Assembly (NCBI RefSeq): GCF_022605725.1
Contig: NC_065562.1
Coordinates: 4,216,001 to 4,280,000, forward strand
Origin: Anthonomus grandis grandis
Lineage: Eukaryota > Arthropoda > Insecta > Coleoptera > Curculionidae
Direction of reading: 5' to 3'
DNA length: 64,000 bases
This document shows, piece after piece, positions 1 through 11,306 of this stretch (within the stretch, counting starts at the first letter, position 1; the number at the start of each line of letters is the position of its first letter). The translations under genes and the position numbers were made by a program. A model generated the notes under the pieces. It saw only the letters and a list, made by a program, of their open reading frames with translations. It made no database searches and was not told the origin of the DNA.

Positions 1-2100
1 CTGATTTTCACAAGCTGCAAATAAGATCTAAAATATTGCAATTTGCAGACGATTTTTGTATCTTTGTACAGCATACGATATGCCAGCTTGTAAAAAGAAT
101 TTTAACCATGTTATGTATATTTGTAATAAATATTTTCCAAGCAATGGATTTAGTATTTCTAGCAAAAAATCAGCGTTAGTAATTTTCACACGACACAATC
201 TACAAATACAAAATCAAATAATTTTAAGTAATATTACCCTTCCATGGATAAAAGAACTAAAATACCTTGGTGTATATTTAGACCAAAAATTGACATGGAA
301 TACCCATATAAATTATATCTTACAAAAAGCTGAAAAGAGCTTGAATATTTTAAAATCAGTCACTGCCCGAAAATGGGGCTCTGATCTTAAGACATCTTTA
401 ATGTTCTATCGAGCATTTACTAGATCGTTGCTGGATAACGGCTCAATTTTTTATGGTTCTGCTACTAAAACGAGACTACTAAAGGTTGATCGTATACAAT
501 ATAGAGCTTTAAGATTAGTCACAGGCGCCTTAAGATCCACGCCGATTGAAGCATTACTGGCAGAGCCTAATGAGCTACCATTAGAGAAAAACTTTAGCAG
601 AAAAACTTTTGATTAAAAATGTGCAATATCGGAATAACCCACTAATAACTAAAATTCACAAACTGGGTATGTCTAATTTAACTAATAAATATTGGTTGAA
701 TAAAAACAGTCCTCCATTGGCTGAAGCTTATACTGAAACAAAATACCTCCATCAATTCATTAAGGAAACAAATATACTATGGATGTACGAATTAGCTTTT
801 GGGGTTAATTTTTTTGACCCCACAATAATATTTCCTACATTTACGAACTGTCATAAGGCCAATCAAACTATTCTTAAGGATACTTTGAGTAAATTTCAAA
901 ATTACTTAGAAATATACACAGATGGATCAAAAACTGCTGATGGTACAGGTTGTGCCTTTATTATTCCGAAAATTAATATTAAAAGAAAATACAAGTGTGA
1001 GGATTATGCTTCTATTTTTACTGCAGAGGCATTAGCAATATTAAGGGCCCTGGAATTTAGTAGTGATGCTAATCTAATTTCAAACTTTTTAATACTTTCT
1101 GATTCAAAATCAGTTGTGCAATCACTAAAAAATGGACATAATTTTAAACACCCAGTTATTTTTAAGATTCGAGAGGCTATCAGTAATCTTGATAAACATA
1201 ATACTAAGGTAGCATTCATTTGGTTAAAAGGACACACATGATTGCTAGGAAATGAATTGGCAGATAAAGAGGCCAAGGAAGCAATTAAGACAGATAGGAT
1301 TTTTTCCAAAGTACACTTTAGTGATATAGTTCCAATTATCCGAAAGAGATCTTCAGAAACTTGGAAAAGAAAATATCTTGCATATTTAGCAAATACTTCA
1401 AATACATACACTTCAATAAAAGCGTCCCTTAGCAGTTATAGTATGGTTTCCAAATGTAACTTTCGAAGATATTTGACAACATCTTTCTTCAGATTTCTAG
1501 TGGGTCATGGTAATTTTAATAAATATTTACATAAATTAGGAATAAATGACTCATATATATGTAACTGTGACAACCAGTCAATTGATGATTTGAACCATAT
1601 TTTATTTGAATGTAAAAATAATATGGACGCAGTGATGTTTCTGCATAATAAATTGAAAGAGCTTGGCTTGCTTCCTATGTGTCATACTTCACTTATGGCA
1701 AACGTAATTGCCGACGATGGAATGGAGTCTATTTTCATAAAATTTTTAAAATTATCCAAAAGGAAAATATAACTTGAACCTATATGCACTGGTTAATAAT
1801 TTTAGTTACTTAGAGATCCCTTTGTTTTTTCCCTATTGTTTACCTACCTATCCGAGCCCCCCTATGTTCTGTTTTAAAAAATGTCCTGCATTGGCTCCAG
1901 GACGAGAAGCGTGTGACCCTGTCTAAGATCCCTAGTATTAATATTTCTTGCACTATTCCTTTTTTGTACTCTTTTTATTAGATACAATGTCATACTACCC
2001 AATATATTAGCAACCTGTTCTATTATGAATGAGTTCCTATATTGGAACACGTGGCTAAATGTGCAAAGCACAAGGCCAAAAAACGAAAAAAAAAAAAAAA
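1..2100 (+). mobile_element. 3' portion of an RNase H-bearing non-LTR retrotransposon (LINE)
   Basis: The window opens inside a LINE. The order seen is the RT catalytic box (FADD at about 42-53), RT thumb region, RNase H domain, a Cys/His-rich tail, a 3' UTR of about 310 bp and a 15-base A run at 2086-2100. RNase H plus this tail fits the I/LOA/R1 group; the exact clade is not resolved. The 5' part lies outside the window. Confidence 0.85.
3..1772 (+). pseudogene. LINE ORF2 remnant: reverse transcriptase C-terminus plus RNase H
   Basis: The product would be the LINE polyprotein that copies element RNA at the target site. The frame enters from the left edge with the RT motif FADD. A frameshift near 60 and another near 590-610 move the reading frame. 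RNase H follows with YTDGS (about 910), AEALAI (about 1025), LSDSKS (about 1097) and NELADKEA (about 1252), so all four acidic catalytic positions remain. A GGA to TGA change at 1239-1241 interrupts the conserved KGHTG motif. Downstream, the CNC...H...C signature near 1560-1615 is the tail often seen after RNase H in I-group LINEs. With two frameshifts and a nonsense codon the copy is dead. The family call is firm; the clade is inferred. Confidence 0.85.
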
Positions 2101-2190
2101 CATTTTTAAGCGCTTTTTAATTAGAATTCTCTTGACGTAAGTCAAAAAACAACCTGAAATCCAAAGTTACACCCAAATCCCTAATATAAT

Positions 2191-2227
2191 AAAAAATTTA
2201 ATAAGCGAATCTTGAATTATTTAATTA
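2191..2227 (+). repeat. Left arm of a 37 bp inverted repeat (partner 6149-6186)
   Basis: This stretch, containing AATAAGCGAATCTTGAATTA, recurs in reverse complement at 6149-6186 with one indel and one mismatch. The interval holds a Harbinger element and a decayed mariner. The pair probably represents the terminal repeats of the mariner, with the Harbinger inserted inside it. Confidence 0.7.
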
Positions 2228-2239
2228 GGCCCTCCTTAT

Positions 2240-4803
2240 ATGGGGAGACTGAAAAGAAACCGTAGTAGAAATGTAGAAGAAAATTCTGGGTCCATCAGTA
2301 CATTGAGAGAAATGTTAACTGCAGATTGTTTATTGCTGCGAAAGAATTGCAAGAAACTGACCCAAAATTCCGTGCATGTTACAGAATGAAGAAGGAGACG
2401 TACTTGGAACTTACAAGAATAATCACTCCTTTCATCACTTACAAGGACACCAACATGAGGGAATGCGTGAGTCCTGAAGAGAGGCTATTGATTACTTTAA
2501 GGTAAATGTCAAGTTCACATTGCTTCTTAGTATTCTTTATTAAGTTTTGTTTAATGGAAAATGTGAAAATAGGTACACAGTAGAAATTATAATAGAATAC
2601 AAGATATAATAATGATATATAATAATATTATATCCAGTTCACTGTCCTAAAGCTTCTCGAACAACGTTATAATAATCGTTTTTGGCAACATCCGTTTCGT
2701 TTGGCATTTCGATTTGGGGTGATAAACTGTTAGAAAATTGATTATTGATATTGATGAATGTGGTGAAATCATAAGCGAGTAGGTTGGGGTTTGTTAATAG
2801 GTTTGTACACTCAGAGGTACATATAGAGCCGGACTGATGATATCATCAATAAGTTGCAAAACTCTACGCCTGAATGCCTTCATTTGAGTGTTCGTCATGG
2901 GTTCAATCTCAGGCAGGAGACTGAGTAAAAATGTTCTTTTCCCATCTTCTGGTTTTTTGTACCCTTCATTTGAGATCATCGCGAAGTCTTTTAGTTTTAG
3001 CTTCTAGATAGTTCTCAAACGCCTTATCTCTGTCTGGAATTGTCCGTTTCTGAGCTTTTCGGGTTGTTATACGTAGGTGTGACCTAGTAGAATCACTTGG
3101 TACTTCCTGAGAATGTCCAGTTTTTGTACTTTGTGATGATCTTTCGGGTAACTGGCTGGAAGGGGTGGGTATTGCTGGTGACAACAGCTCTTCGGTTTGT
3201 GATTGATTTTGTACTAAAAAGTCCAAATTTTCTTCTTCAGCCGGTAAGCCATCTGCAGACGAATCTTGTTCCGGATCTAGTGTAGACAGTTGGCTGGGGT
3301 TTGGGGGTAAATTTCCAGCTGGTGTACATAACGTTTTGATGAAAGGAAGTGTAAACTGCATGACTTCTGCCAAGTAATATGGCTTTTTATTTTTGGTGCC
3401 TGAACCACTGGGAGAGGGTTTCATATGCCGGACATAAACCGAGCGAAGATTCTTCCATTTCTCCTTGCACTCACGCACTGCAAAAAAAATCCTTATATAG
3501 AAATAAAAGAATGTAGAAATGATAGGTAATTAAATAAAAATTATTATTAAGATCTTCACATTACAATATATGGGGTGTTAATTAAGTATGTACAGGGTAT
3601 TTCCGATAAAATTATATCCCCCCCTTATTTTGGTCAATTTTGACGTATCCTGTAGGTGAAAAAATATTTTTTCTAAAACTTCATTTTAAATCATTAAACT
3701 TTTCTATTAAACACTTTTTTTGAGAAACAACAAATAAAAAAGATAAAGGGAGGTCAATAATATAAAAAAACACCCTGTACATACTTAATTAACACCATGT
3801 ATTATGTATTGTGTAAAGTACGATTATGAAAATAATTTATTAACATGCGATTTGCGATCATTCAAAGAGCGTTGCCTCCGACAACACTTAATATAATATG
3901 GCAAAATATGATATAAAAGTTAAAATTATATTTTCTCTTTTGCAGGTACTTGGCAACAGGATGCACTTTTGTATCACTTTCGTTGTACTTTGCTAGAGGA
4001 GAGAGTACCGTTATTTACATTGTACGTGAAACTACTAAAGTAATTTGGAGAGCTTTGAAAGACTGTCATATGGCTATACCAACTGTACAGAAATGGAAGA
4101 CGTTTTATCTCAACTCAACTCAACAATCTCAACGTTTCTATTCACTGTGGCATTTACCGAACTGTCTAGGTGCGATAGATGGGAAGCACATTCGGATTGA
4201 AAAACTCCCTGGCACAGGATCAACTAATTTCAATTAAGTTGTGCAGATGGGTTTTTCACTGTCATTGAAACCGGGTACGCTGGCAGAAACAGTGATGGCG
4301 GAATGTTTCGTTCATCAGCTATAAAACACTGGATTATAAATGAAAGACTAAATACACCTCAACCTTCAACATTCCCAGATGATTTAAATGAGTACGCTTT
4401 CCCTTACTACTTTGTTGGAGACGAAGCTTTTCCGTTGACTCCATATCTACTGCGACCATACCCTCAAAGAACTCTTGATAACGTTAAAAGAATTTTCAAT
4501 TACAGATTGAGTAGAGAAAGAAAAAGCATAGAATGTGCCTTCGGCATGATAGTCCAAAAATTTCAGGTATTCGACAGGGCTACAGCCGTTTGCATTCTTC
4601 ATAATTTTGTTCGTTCTATAGAAGGTATACCATATACTCAACCGCAATCTGACTCCGAAATGACCGATGGCACTACTGCAATAATACCCCAAGCCCTCGT
4701 AATACATCCACGGACTACTGCTAATGAGATCAGGAATTATTTAGCAAACCACTTTCTCATTCCTCGAGCTTCGCTACCATGGCAATGGAAATATTGCACA
4801 TAA
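2240..4803 (+). pseudogene. Harbinger (HARBI1-like, DDE_4) transposase, two exons, damaged
   Basis: Exon 1 starts at ATG 2240, shifts frame near 2275, and then reads a typical Harbinger N-terminus (KFWVHQY...FRACYRMKKETY...ERLLITLR). It ends at 2501 before GTAAATG. Exon 2 begins at 3946 after TTTTGCAG and restores the conserved junction LRYLATG. The catalytic region has AIDGKHIRI (first Asp, about 4175) and GDEAFPL (second Asp, about 4420), then RKSIECAFG. About a dozen residues are missing with a frame change at about 4237, where a stop follows TNFN. A further stretch is missing before AVCILHNF near 4590. The enzyme would cut and paste the element in the nucleus. These internal deletions make this copy inactive. 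Confidence 0.8.
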
Positions 4804-4906
4804 AAGTACTATACCATGTATAAAATATTTATCAGAATATAAACTAAACTGCAGGCACACTTTTCATTTATGTATTTTATTTAATTTAAGATATTGCGAG
4901 CTTACC
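2794..4906 (-). pseudogene. MADF/BESS-domain protein gene, antisense to the transposase
   Basis: The main exon (3478 down to about 2966, then shifted frame to 2794) begins after a TTTTTTTTGCAG acceptor. It reads RECKEKWKNLRSVYVRH, the second half of a MADF DNA-binding domain. A Ser/Pro-rich linker follows, then a basic stretch and a BESS-like helix (TFLLSLLPEIEPM) near 2890-2930 in a different frame. A good donor (CACAG/GTAAGC) at 4906 on the minus strand would splice in phase to this exon, giving DLTVREC across the joint. Only a few residues are readable upstream of that donor. The protein probably recruits the transposase to the element ends, as known for Harbinger accessory proteins. The frame break near 2970 and the missing first exon indicate decay. 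Exon 1 is inference. Confidence 0.65.
3574..3796. mobile_element. About 225 bp MITE with 25 bp perfect terminal inverted repeats
   Basis: 3574-3598 (GGTGTTAATTAAGTATGTAC followed by AGGGT) is perfectly inverted at 3772-3796. The interior is AT-rich and non-coding. It sits in the intron of the Harbinger transposase. The CAGGGTGTTT submotif resembles the ends of the mariner elements in this window, so a mariner-derived MITE is likely. Confidence 0.75.
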
Positions 4907-5218
4907 TGTGAGGTCTACTACCTAATCGAACCTAATCGAAAGTAGATCCGAAAAAAAAGAGAACAGAACTCTTAATATTTTACTAAATATGGAAAAATAA
5001 AATAAAATAAAATACAATAACTTTTTTAAAAATAATAGAGAATTACATAAAAACATTAAATTATCAAATATTCAAACAACCCCCCATTAACAGCTAAACA
5101 ATATCCTAACCGATCATAAAATTCATTTCTAACGTTACTAAGTTGATATTGGGCAATTTTATTACATTCTAACGAAATAGCGTTTTGTAACTAGTTTAGA
5201 TTCTCAAATTTTACACTT

Positions 5219-5960
5219 TTATAAATGACCCCACAAAAAGAAGTCATTCGGTGACCTGGCTGGCCAAAGTATCCAGTACCATGGACCAATAATATTGCCG
5301 TTACAAGCATTTTCCAAGGCGGATCCAATTCGATTTTGAAATAAGTCCAAATAGGTTTCAGCTGTTAGGTTATAGTCCATAAAAAAGGGTCCAATGATAT
5401 GGTGTCCGATAATTCCCACGAATACATTTGTTTTTTTGGGGATATTGTGTCCGAGTATGAACAAAGCGATGTTCATTTTCTTGGCTCTAATACCGGTAAT
5501 TCTGAACATTTGGTTCATTGTTGAGGGTAAATGTACATTCATCGGTAAAACAAATATTTCTTAAAAAATTCCATTATTTGCTCTTTCCATCATTTCAAAA
5601 CAAAATGCCATTCTTCGCTCTTCATCTCCTTCCTGCATTTCTTGATGTTTTTCGGATTTATACGAATAATATTTGTGTTTTTTTAAAGTGCGCAATATCG
5701 TTGTATGATGTTTATTTACCTCTTGCTCAAGAACCCTCGTACTAACCATCTTGTTTTCCTCCACATTCAGTAGAATATTAAGATCTCTGTTCTCTCTTTC
5801 TTCGGCTCTATTTTCGATATCCTGAGTTAAACATTTACAATTATTTATTACGGTACCTTTGGACTCGAACTTATTGACAATATGTTTAATAGTTTAAATA
5901 GACGGAATGGGCTTGGTGGGGAAATAAACTGAAAACATTTCAGATACTACTCTAAAACTG
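5219..5960 (-). pseudogene. Decayed DD41D-type IS630-Tc1-mariner transposase
   Basis: Read from 5960 down, the pieces give a helix-turn-helix region, the motif CFTDECTF (first catalytic Asp) near 5560, an NVFVGIIGHHIIGPFF block near 5420, and WPARSPNDFFLWG near 5225-5260 (third catalytic Asp). Frame changes and stops break it into at least three segments, and the second catalytic Asp block is not readable. It belongs to the same transposase group as the copies at 27.3, 34.3, 60.5 and 62.1 kb. The inverted repeats at 2191 and 6149 may be its ends. Confidence 0.75.
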
Positions 5961-6148
5961 TTTCCCGCTTAATGTCTTATTAATAAGTTAATATTTTTTC
6001 GTCGATTGAATAATTTATACTTATTTTCAAATATCGACTGTCACTGATTTATTGACACTTTTCCTCACGTCATGTCAGTGACAATGTTCATTCTGGTGCC
6101 AGTTTGGTTTTACCAGAACCGGAAATTTGCAAATTTTGCAATTACATT

Positions 6149-6186
6149 TAATTGAATAATTCAAGATTCGCTTATTAAAATTTTTT
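6149..6186 (-). repeat. Right arm of the 37 bp inverted repeat (partner 2191-2227)
   Basis: Reverse complement of 2191-2227 with one extra T and one substitution. It lies about 190 bp beyond the N-terminal end of the decayed mariner transposase, where a terminal repeat would be expected. Confidence 0.7.
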
Positions 6187-6229
6187 GAAACTGCACAAGG
6201 GTTCTACATTTTTCTATAAAACGTACAGG

Positions 6230-6879
6230 GAAGCCAATAATTGACCTCCTTAAAATTTACATGAGTTTTCCTATGTTCCGCTCGGCGACGCACCACCCGG
6301 TATATAAACAGAGTTGTCCTAACTGATAATCAACGTACATACAGCCCAAACGGTAAAACCTAGAAATATGAAATTTTGGGACAATATTCTTATGGTTATG
6401 TCGTAAGAACACGTCACTAAGAAGCGATTTTTTTTTAAATTCCATCGGGAAGCGGTTGAAACTATACCTTATGTATCATAGCTTCAAAACTATGTACTTT
6501 TTTAAAAAACGGTGAAACACGTCATTTTTATTTTATTTTCTTACCTAATTTCCATTTTTTTTTAAGTGGTTAAAACCACCCTTTAAGATTTTAACATCTT
6601 TTTTTATCCTTAAATTCTTTGCTTTTCGGAACAAAACTGCAAAACATTTAAATTTAATTTCATTTTAATGAAAACAACAGTTTCTCAAAAATGCCGCCAC
6701 CCTGAAGGGGTGAAAACTTCTTCTACGAAAATTCTTTCTTTTTAAACTTATAGCGTTGAAAATTGATATTTTTACATATTAGAAGTAGGCAAAACAAAAA
6801 ATATTGTTTACAAACAACTCCTTCAGTAGAACTTTTATTTTCAAATTCCCCGCGAGCAATGCCCGCGGCGTTCAGCTAG
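6230..6879 (+). mobile_element. Helitron-like element, 3' terminal part
   Basis: The right border reads CCCCGCGAGCAATGCCCGCG, a GC hairpin, followed after a few bases by CTAG then T at 6876-6880. A short hairpin just before CTRR-T is the diagnostic Helitron 3' end, and similar CGCGGG...AGCTAGT ends are common in insects. A CACCCTGAAGGGGTGAAAAC motif near 6698 is also usual in such elements. No Rep-helicase is present, so it is non-autonomous. The 5' limit is a guess. Confidence 0.55.
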
Positions 6880-7035
6880 TCTCTAATATTAATATTAAAA
6901 GTGCATGAATGTATAAAGTTATAAATATCTGACTGCAATGTTTGAAAATCTGATGAATTTGTAATAGATTTATATATTTTTATATTATCCACTTATAAAA
7001 GGTAATTACTATCTGAAAAACACTGTCTAGCGTTA

Positions 7036-7700
7036 TTAAAAAAAGAAAAAGAAAATAATATCGAACCCAAGTGAGAACTTTGAGGCACCTGAACTTACGC
7101 CAATACTTTCAGATTTAACACTATTTATTACATCATACTGAGACCGGTCAGTTAAAGAGCTCTTTGTGAGGCTGAGCAATGCGCCATGCACACAGATATT
7201 ATGAAACTTCACAAAAAGCATTGGATGATGAACCTTAATTAATGACTTAGAAAAAAATTTGTATACACCGTGCATATCCCGAGATCTTGTTTATGTTCCG
7301 AGTGGTATCAAATTAGTAAGAGCTGGTCTCTAAAAAATCCATGTTGATTGACATCAATTGCTTCTTTTATTTAAAAAAAAGGGTTGTTAAAAAATGAGCA
7401 ATTTAAAGGGCCTTCCAAAGTGACTTAATAAGGTAATTAGTCTATAACCCGCCATAGATCTTTTATCTCCAGTTTTAAAAATAGATACATTATTGTGGCA
7501 AACTTTACAAATTATAAGAATTGTGAAAAATAAATTGGAGGAATACCATCGGGTCCTGGATCCTTTTCAAGGTCAACCGACAATATTGCGCTTCTTAATT
7601 TATGTGCTTCTATATCATTTATGGCAAAACTTTGTAAACATTCTGTAGAACTTACTGAAAATGGTTGATAGCTCAAAGACGCTGCTAAAATATTTTAAAA
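7036..7700 (-). pseudogene. LINE reverse transcriptase fragment
   Basis: On the minus strand the fragment reads KDPGPDGIPP near 7555 (the SPGPDGIP motif of LINE RT), then, in other frames, a finger/palm stretch ending in LTDRSQYDVINSV...GVSSGASKFSLG at 7050-7140, matching the GVPQGS region. Several stops and shifts separate the parts and the YADD box is absent. It is an old fragment of a CR1/Jockey-like ORF2, distinct from the element whose tail lies at 7863. Confidence 0.65.
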
Positions 7701-7862
7701 AAAAATCACAAATACCTTCATTATTTGACGCTTGCAAATGTTTTCAAATTTCACTTCTAAAGGAATAATTTTCGTATTTTTTTTTGTTTTGTAGGAATGA
7801 TTTTATATCTTTCTTAATATTTTCTTCAGTCAAGTTTATGTTAATGCCTTGTAGTACCTTTT

Positions 7863-7863
7863 G

Positions 7864-7898
<35 letters not shown>

Positions 7899-8390
7899 CA
7901 GCTTTTTTTCAAAATTGTGTTCATATAAATGATAAGGTAAATAAGCCACTTATAAACATACTTGCACAAAGGAAATAGTGTTAAAAATTACATAACTGAA
8001 GAAAAAAAATCGTTATAATATACCCTAATACTACCTATGCCCGATCAAGTGCCATTTTCTATAAAAAAATGATTAATTCTGTATGGCTCTAAATAAATTA
8101 AAAGACCTTTTACTTTATTTTTTAATATTTTTAAACATGTTGCAGTTTTTATGCGATTTGGTAGCCTATTAAAGAATTTTATACACATGTAATATGTTCC
8201 TTTCTCAGTGAGTGTCAGTCGATGTGCGGGATAATTAACATTAAAGGTTCCCGTACCATAATATCTATGAACCGTTTTTGGCGCACAAGCCTCTCTATTC
8301 GTAAAAAAGAAAATCTGCATTTTATAGATATAAAGAGGATAAATTGTCAAGATTTTTTTTATCTTTAAAAAAACCTCTACAACTATGTTA
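7863..8390 (-). mobile_element. 5'-truncated LINE: ORF2 C-terminus and (TTA)n tail
   Basis: The minus-strand ORF at 8350-8045 (101 aa) ends with HRLTLTEKGTYYMCIKFFN and LPNRIKTA, the typical C-terminal tail of insect CR1/Jockey-type ORF2 proteins. The 3' UTR follows and ends in a TTA microsatellite (7863-7899 on the plus strand as ATA/TAA repeats), as expected for LINEs with simple-repeat tails. The RT core is missing through 5' truncation. Confidence 0.7.
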
Positions 8391-8608
8391 GTTATGGACT
8401 CAATAGTGTTAATCCTTATAAATATTTTACTTATGTGTTTCCTGTATTATATTTCGCTTTGCATGCTAACTTTAGATTATAAATTAAGTTACACGACGTA
8501 GGATAAGTCAATCTTTGTTCTTTACTTCACGTATTAATGTATTCTTGTTGTAGAAATTAAAATTGGGTTTTTTTTTTTAAAAACGCTTAAATCAACCCGA
8601 AACGTAAT

Positions 8609-8626
8609 TGGCGCAGTCGGTAGGAT
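8609..8626 (+). other. Primer binding site complementary to tRNA-Ser
   Basis: TGGCGCAGTCGGTAGGAT is complementary to the 3' end of insect tRNA-Ser including CCA, the primer known for the 17.6/297 group. It directly follows GTAATT, a plausible LTR end. Confidence 0.85.
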
Positions 8627-8781
8627 CGGTTCAGTTCTATTCGATAACAAACATATCGTGAACGTGAGTTTTAACTCTTTAGAATCGATTCGAACGTAAT
8701 TTCGCACAAGAACGACGTGATAGCGAAGACACTGATTCACCACCGAGGTATAAGAAGGCTGACAACTTACCACTATCGAAA

Positions 8782-8790
8782 CTGGTAAGT
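8782..8790 (+). promoter_or_regulatory. Likely env splice donor in the leader
   Basis: CTG/GTAAGT at 8784/8785 is a near-perfect donor between the primer site and gag. It pairs with a pyrimidine-rich acceptor ATCCTTTCAG ending at 15162, just before the env frame. Errantivirus env is known to be made from a spliced RNA. Confidence 0.55.
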
Positions 8791-9280
8791 GCCCAATTTT
8801 TCCTCAAACCTTTCCCCTAGATTGAATTGTCCAAGTGGAAAGTTTAGGTTAAGATTTGATTTGTTAATTTATTTGATTTAATTGATTTATTGCTTATTAT
8901 ACTATATATCAAGCACGGAACTATACAATTGAGTATATTACGATAAATATTGTATTGAATTTGAAAAACTAATTTTACGTCATAATTCAACGTATTGAAT
9001 TTATTTAGATATTAAGCATTTAATTTTTAAACGTTTCTCTAGAGATAAATTCCTTGATTTTACTCTTTTCTTTATAGCGAAGGAAGAAAGTTTGAAAGTA
9101 TTCTTCTTTTAAGAATTTATTTTAATTTTTAAAAATTAGCCAATTGTAATTGAATAATTCTACCTATTCAATTTCATTTTATTTTTATTTAGGAATATTC
9201 TATTCACAGAATATAATTACGTAATGAATAGCGTTTGCATTTTATATTGCTAATTGATTTATTTAATAACCCATAATTTT

Positions 9281-10331
9281 ATGTCAGAAACTAGCATTGA
9301 CAATTTAGCAGAACAATTTTTTAGAACCCTCAATTTAAGATCGAGAACTATTGAAATACGTAACAATATGCCTAACGCACTAGAAAATATGCCTAACGCT
9401 AACGGACAAGTAGCGGCCGTTAACTACACACTTTTAAAGATGTATGTGGACAAAATTTTCCCTTATAATGGTGATCCAACTACACTGAATACATTTATTT
9501 CAGCTGCGGAATTTTTATTTGAAACTTATGGTAATCAAGATGACCCTATTTTAAAGAATTATTTAATTAGAACCATAAGAATGAAATTAGTAGATCGCGC
9601 CCTAATACTAGTAGGTAGCCGTATGGAACTAATAACTTGGGAACATATTAAAAATGCATTATTAGATTGTTTTGGCGACAAACGTAACTTAGAATGTTTA
9701 GAACAAGATTTATTCGTAGCAACCCCACACAAATTCGAAAAACCTCTTGAATTTGCAAAAAGACTTCAAGCTTTGCGTAGCCCTCTAGCCCAAAAAATAA
9801 ATGGTTATTCGATACGAAATGGGCCCTGAAACAAAAGTAATATATCTAAGACAATATGATTCGGTTTGTTTATGTACTTTTATCAGAGGATTAAACAACC
9901 CTCTTCAAAGTATAATAAGATTAAAAAACCCCGATTGTATTGAAATGGCTATGACGATGATTAATGAAGAAGAGAATTTCCATTACATGCAAAATCTATT
10001 TAAACCCATGACACCTTTAAACAATAATAATAATACTAATAAACAATTAACCATACAACAGAAAATAAATAATTACCCACCGAGAAATTTTAACACTAAT
10101 ACACCATATTATAATCAAAATCAAAATAACAACAATTATAGAATACCCCAAAATTATTTTAACACACAATCCCAACAACATCATTCTTTTAACAGAAATA
10201 TGTCGCTTACAAATAATAATTATGCTGCTAATTATAACAATAATAATTATATTCACACACATAGGTCAAGTTTTCCCACTGGCCTAGTACACATACAACC
10301 TAGGCAACTACCTCAACGTCTCTTGCCTACA

Positions 10332-10385
<54 letters not shown>

Positions 10386-10409
10386 TCAACAAGTAAAAAA
10401 CAAATTTAA
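9281..10409 (+). pseudogene. Gag of block 1, one frameshift
   Basis: ATG at 9281 (MSETSIDNLAEQFF) starts a capsid-like protein. It contains YNGDPTTLNTFISAAEFLFE and a helical region ending in EFAKRLQALRSPLAQKI at about 9800. A frameshift at about 9800-9830 moves the frame to FIRGLNNPLQSIIRLKNP, the conserved capsid end. The C-terminal tail is rich in Asn, Gln and Tyr and includes a pure AAT microsatellite coding poly-Asn (10332-10385). No zinc knuckle is seen, which is normal for this group. This gag differs clearly from the second gag at 11.77 kb. Confidence 0.7.
10332..10385 (+). repeat. (AAT)n microsatellite in gag
   Basis: About 18 uninterrupted AAT units encode poly-Asn in the block 1 gag tail. 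It is in frame and may be polymorphic in length. Confidence 0.9.
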
Positions 10410-10446
10410 CAAATAAAATCAACAAGTCTTTAGCACACCTAGAAAT

Positions 10447-10997
10447 GTGTTCAAACCAACAGGTCAAGTACCCTCAAATAAACCAGAGCCTATGTCAACT
10501 AGGACAAACTATACAATACCACAAAGGTCAAACCATTTTAGACCTGCACAATCTTTTAACCACCAAGAAATTTTACAAAAGGATTTCCAAATAAATCATA
10601 ACGAAGAAAATACTTTTAACAGCGAATATGACAACTCCAATTTAAGACAAATACCCCCTAATAATTCTATTAATCAATATAATGATTATGATTATAATGT
10701 TAATCAATATCCTATAAATGACGTCTCAGAAAATCAGTGTATCGATCAAAATGATTATTCTGATAATCAATACCCCATTAATGATTATGCCGATAATCAA
10801 GATTTTTTTTGCTTAGACAGCCCACCGACGAACTCAAAATAACAATAGATTTAAATAACCAAGAATTTTATAACAGATTACCATATGTAATAATTCAACA
10901 ATCCCCTATGAAATTATTAATCGACACAGGATGTTATCCATCCATGATAAGACCATCTATTGCCAAAAAATATTTCCCTGAAACGATTTTTCAGTGA
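10447..10997 (+). pseudogene. Gag tail and retropepsin of block 1
   Basis: 10447-10842 is a low-complexity Asn/Tyr/Asp-rich gag tail with repeats of the type DNQYPIND. It overlaps a shifted frame (10809-10997) with an aspartic protease core: KLLIDTGCYPSMIRP, where DTG is the catalytic signature. The protease is cut short at 10997. After about 300 bp without a frame, its C-terminal part resumes at 11307. Confidence 0.65.
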
Positions 10998-11306
10998 ATT
11001 TAAAACTAATTCCAATATAAAATTTATTTTATTTGATTTCCATAATTTTTACACGAAGGCCTATAATGCCTTCGTGAATTAACAAATTTCAGTGATGACT
11101 GACCTAGACAAACAAATGACCTAGTAAACCAGATGCTAATAAACTCAAAAATACCGAACGTAACAATTCCATTTTACTACAGAGAACCCGATACAACCTT
11201 TAAATGAACACTAAATGCCCATGAAGTAATAAGTGCAAAAGTACCCGTAGCAACACAATATACATGTGACGTAATAATACCTGAAGGTACTATAGATAAG
11301 CTATAC

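Larger units (their letters stand above)
2230..4990. mobile_element. PIF/Harbinger DNA transposon (copy 1)
   Basis: A two-gene Harbinger: a HARBI1-type transposase on the plus strand split by an intron (2502-3945), and a MADF-domain gene on the minus strand whose main exon lies inside that intron. This pairing of DDE_4 transposase with an accessory MADF or Myb-like DNA-binding protein is the normal gene content of the superfamily. I could not fix terminal repeats or a TSD, so the outer limits are approximate. A 225 bp MITE sits inside the intron. Confidence 0.75.
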
